From assembly GCF_021278025.1 (NCBI RefSeq), contig NZ_JAIBHJ010000036.1:1-37692 (forward strand): a DNA stretch of 37,692 nucleotides, given 5' to 3'. The translations under genes and the position numbers were made by a program. The stretch is from Motilimonas sp. E26. GTDB lineage: Bacteria; Pseudomonadota; Gammaproteobacteria; Enterobacterales; CBDFNC01. Each line of letters opens with the position of its first letter. Position 1 is the stretch's first letter. This document shows positions 35,596-37,692 of the stretch, piece after piece. The notes under the pieces are model-generated. The model was not told where the DNA came from. It worked only from the letters and a program-made list of their open reading frames with translations, and did no database searches.

Positions 35596-36363
35596 ATGTT
35601 AACAATTGCCGATAAAACTTTTAGCTCCCGCCTATTTACAGGAACGGGGAAGTTTTCTGATAAGCAAAGTATGGTTGATGCATTGGCTGCATCTGGCTCG
35701 CAGTTGGTCACGATGGCGCTTAAGCGCGTGGATATGAAAAATCGTGACGACGATATTTTAGCGCCATTGATTGCTAATGGCATGAACTTATTACCCAATA
35801 CATCTGGTGCTCGCACCGCTAAAGAAGCGGTATTTGCTGCTAAGCTAGCCCGAGAAGCATTGCAAACCAATTGGGTGAAATTAGAAATTCATCCTGATCC
35901 TAAGTATTTGCTACCTGATCCGATTGAAACCTTGAAAGCCGCAGAAGCGTTAGCGCTTGAAGGGTTTGTGGTTTTGCCTTATGTGCATGCGGATCCTGTT
36001 TTATGTAAGCGACTTGAAGAAGTTGGCTGCGCCGCTGTGATGCCATTAGGCGCGCCGATTGGATCCAATAAAGGTATTCGCACCCAAGATTTCTTAGAGA
36101 TCATTATTGAACAAGCTAATGTGCCAGTGATTGTCGATGCGGGGATCGGCAGTCCAAGTCATGCCGCTCTCGCGATGGAGCTTGGCGCAGATGCTGTGCT
36201 AGTTAATACCGCGATAGCAGTGGCGCGCAACCCTGTTGCTATGAGCCGAGCTTTTGCCTTGGCAGTACAGTCGGGCCGCATGGCATATGAAGCGGGATTG
36301 GCAGGTCAAGTACAACAAGCTGTGGCATCAAGCCCGTTAACAGCTTTTTTGGAGGAAGCATGA
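35596..36363 (+). CDS. thiG: Thiazole synthase
   Basis: Combines DXP, dehydroglycine and ThiS thiocarboxylate into the thiazole phosphate; 255 aa, a TIM barrel. The Schiff-base Lys lies in [15 protein letters not shown] (~residue 95), with [11 protein letters not shown] near the start and [29 protein letters not shown] and VLVNTAIA later, all typical. A strong GGAGG lies eight bases before the ATG. The last four bases overlap thiH. Confidence 0.96.
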   Translation: MLTIADKTFSSRLFTGTGKFSDKQSMVDALAASGSQLVTMALKRVDMKNRDDDILAPLIANGMNLLPNTSGARTAKEAVFAAKLAREALQTNWVKLEIHPDPKYLLPDPIETLKAAEALALEGFVVLPYVHADPVLCKRLEEVGCAAVMPLGAPIGSNKGIRTQDFLEIIIEQANVPVIVDAGIGSPSHAALAMELGADAVLVNTAIAVARNPVAMSRAFALAVQSGRMAYEAGLAGQVQQAVASSPLTAFLEEA

Positions 36364-37475
36364 GCTTCGCCGAGCAGTTAAAAGCCCTTAATTGGGATGA
36401 TGTACGCCTTTCTATATATAGTAAGACTGCTAAAGATGTTGAGCGCGCATTGTCTAAACCACGTTTGAACACGGAAGATTTTAAAGCGCTGATATCGCCT
36501 GCCGCCGAACCGTATCTTGAGCAGATGGCGCAAAAGTCGATGGCATTGACGCAGCAGCGCTTTGGTAAGACGGTGCAGTTTTATATTCCTTTATACCTCT
36601 CGAATATGTGCAGCAACATTTGTACTTATTGTGGTTTTTCGATGGGCAATAAAATTCGCCGCACTACATTAGACATGGTGCAGTTAGAAGCGGAGCTGAA
36701 AGCCATTAAGAAAATGGGCTTTGATCATATCTTGCTGGTGACAGGCGAATCGGAAAAGAAAGTGGGCATGGATTATTTTCGTCAGGCATTCCCGTTGATC
36801 AGACAATATTTTTCACATATTACGATTGAAGTGCAGCCACTCGATCAAGATGAATACGAAGAGTTGATCGAGCTAGGATTGGATGCGGTACTGGTCTATC
36901 AAGAAACCTATAACCCTGTGACCTATGCCGAACATCATCTCAAAGGTAAAAAGTCTGATTTTTGGTACCGTTTGGACACCGCTGATCGCTTAGGCCGCGC
37001 TGGCGTGCATAAAATAGGTGTTGGCAGTTTGATTGGCTTAGAAGAATGGCGCACCGATTGTTTTTATGTCGCGTCTCATTTAGCTTATCTAGAAAAACAT
37101 TATTGGCAAACGCGTTATACCCTTTCGTTTCCTCGATTACGTCCTTGTGAAGGGGGCTTTCAACCTAAATCGATCATGACAGATAAACAGTTGGTCCAGT
37201 TAATCTGCGCTTATCGTTTATTTAGCCCCGAAGTTGAATTGTCGTTGTCGACTCGAGAATCGGAACATTTTCGCAATCATGTCATTCCGCTAGGCATTAC
37301 GACTATGAGTGCGGGCTCAAGCACACAACCGGGAGGTTATGCTGAAACGGCTGAAAAAGCTTTGGAGCAATTTGAAATATCCGATGATCGCACACCTGCG
37401 GTGGTAGCGGATATGGTGAAAGCCAAAGGTTATGAGGTGGTATGGAAAGATTGGGATCCCAGTCTCAGTCAATAA
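36360..37475 (+). CDS. thiH: Tyrosine lyase (2-iminoacetate synthase)
   Basis: Radical SAM enzyme that cleaves tyrosine to dehydroglycine for ThiG, with p-cresol released; 371 aa. The cluster motif is [10 protein letters not shown] (~residues 81-90; Cys-x3-Cys-x2-Cys). [12 protein letters not shown] and [10 protein letters not shown] are family motifs. ATG overlaps the thiG stop by four bases (ATGA). The use of ThiH, not the oxidase ThiO, fits life with low-oxygen phases (inference). It is the last gene of the operon. Confidence 0.96.
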   Translation: MSFAEQLKALNWDDVRLSIYSKTAKDVERALSKPRLNTEDFKALISPAAEPYLEQMAQKSMALTQQRFGKTVQFYIPLYLSNMCSNICTYCGFSMGNKIRRTTLDMVQLEAELKAIKKMGFDHILLVTGESEKKVGMDYFRQAFPLIRQYFSHITIEVQPLDQDEYEELIELGLDAVLVYQETYNPVTYAEHHLKGKKSDFWYRLDTADRLGRAGVHKIGVGSLIGLEEWRTDCFYVASHLAYLEKHYWQTRYTLSFPRLRPCEGGFQPKSIMTDKQLVQLICAYRLFSPEVELSLSTRESEHFRNHVIPLGITTMSAGSSTQPGGYAETAEKALEQFEISDDRTPAVVADMVKAKGYEVVWKDWDPSLSQ

Positions 37476-37509
37476 TTACGATTTGTGCCCATCCGTCACT
37501 ACCGATAGC

Positions 37510-37543
37510 AGACCTTGTGCAATACGTTGCCAAGGTCTTTTTT
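37510..37543 (+). terminator. Rho-independent terminator of the thiamin operon
   Basis: AGACCTTG (37510-37517) pairs with CAAGGTCT (37531-37538), with inner pairing GCAA/TTGC, followed by six T. It lies 34 bp after the thiH stop on the plus strand. Confidence 0.93.
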
Positions 37544-37605
37544 ATTGCACTCGTGTCAGGAGCGGTTGATATTTAATCAAATCAAGGTGGTTTTTCTGTG
37601 TAAGT

Positions 37606-37614
37606 TGTGGATAA
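37606..37614 (-). promoter_or_regulatory. Single perfect DnaA-box sequence
   Basis: TGTGGATAA is the complement of TTATCCACA, the perfect DnaA box. It is alone in view. A cluster just outside the window would be needed to call an origin. Confidence 0.35.
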
Positions 37615-37633
37615 CTTGAGTGAAACTTGTGAG

Positions 37634-37648
37634 TGTAATTTAATTACA
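37634..37648. promoter_or_regulatory. 15-bp perfect palindrome near the right edge
   Basis: TGTAATT-T-AATTACA is a perfect 7-bp inverted repeat around one base, about 20 bp from the DnaA box. It resembles a repressor operator, and its regulated gene would lie beyond the window. The binding protein is not identified. Confidence 0.4.
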
Positions 37649-37692
37649 ATTTTTCGTTAAAAAAGCCTTGCGCCAGAATCGAATCTCCCTAT

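Noticed and set aside
37544-37692. Chromosomal origin at the right edge
   Set aside because: Only one DnaA box is visible, with no AT-rich unwinding region or dnaA/mioC/gidA gene in view.

Overview
The window looks like the chromosome of a marine-type gammaproteobacterium in or near the Alteromonadales (Shewanella/Agarivorans/Ferrimonas-like). This is inferred from the E. coli-like menFDHBCE gene order with a divergent menA, a gammaproteobacterial CsrB-type RNA, a riboswitch-led thiC-thiDE-thiF-thiS-thiG-thiH operon with a ThiD-ThiE fusion, and the high density of c-di-GMP and HDOD signalling proteins. No transposase, integrase or CRISPR array was seen. The genus is not proven from sequence alone.

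Layout. (1) 1-141: the probable tail of a gene, then a tRNA-His-like sequence whose acceptor stem does not pair. (2) 266-6011: a three-gene RND efflux operon (outer-membrane lipoprotein, membrane-fusion protein, permease) with one-base overlaps. (3) 6014-12591: a signalling block with a cytosolic GAF histidine kinase, a membrane CHASE-GGDEF-EAL protein and, divergently, a cytosolic PAS-GGDEF-EAL protein. Both GGDEF domains carry substitutions at key residues while both EAL domains look catalytic, so the block leans towards c-di-GMP breakdown or sensing. (4) 12696-17231: two paralogous HDOD proteins bracketing a divergent pair, a GNAT acetyltransferase fused to a C39-like cysteine peptidase and a RimK-like ATP-grasp ligase. 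This pair is the best candidate for a poorly described system (peptide or protein tagging and trimming). A perfect CRP-type site lies upstream of the first HDOD gene. (5) 17490-20110: a small helical protein with a possible upstream peptide, a calcineurin-like phosphatase with a GTG start, a CsrB-family regulatory RNA on the minus strand (about 312 nt, 18 GGA motifs, strong terminator), and an unknown 119-residue protein with its own terminator.

(6) 20544-28725: menaquinone synthesis. menF, menD, menH, menB, menC and menE run on the minus strand as one operon from chorismate to o-succinylbenzoyl-CoA and DHNA-CoA; menA (TTG start) is divergent and prenylates DHNA. Only the last methylation (MenG/UbiE) and the DHNA-CoA thioesterase are absent. 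(7) 28790-30648: a second GAF histidine kinase, clearly a paralogue of the first and with an added PAS domain, converging on a small DUF1289 cysteine protein. (8) 30872-37543: the thiamin operon, with promoter, TPP riboswitch, a possible Shine-Dalgarno sequestering hairpin, thiC, thiDE, thiF, thiS, thiG, thiH and a strong terminator. ThiC makes HMP-P, ThiD phosphorylates it, ThiF/ThiS/ThiG/ThiH build the thiazole, and ThiE joins the two. (9) 37544-37692: a non-coding end with one perfect DnaA-box sequence and a 15-bp palindrome.

Notable regulation: CsrB RNA, TPP riboswitch and a CRP-like site, all read directly from sequence. The orphan kinases, GGDEF/EAL proteins, HDOD proteins and CsrB in the first 30 kb make this a signalling-rich region of a core chromosome rather than an obvious mobile island.
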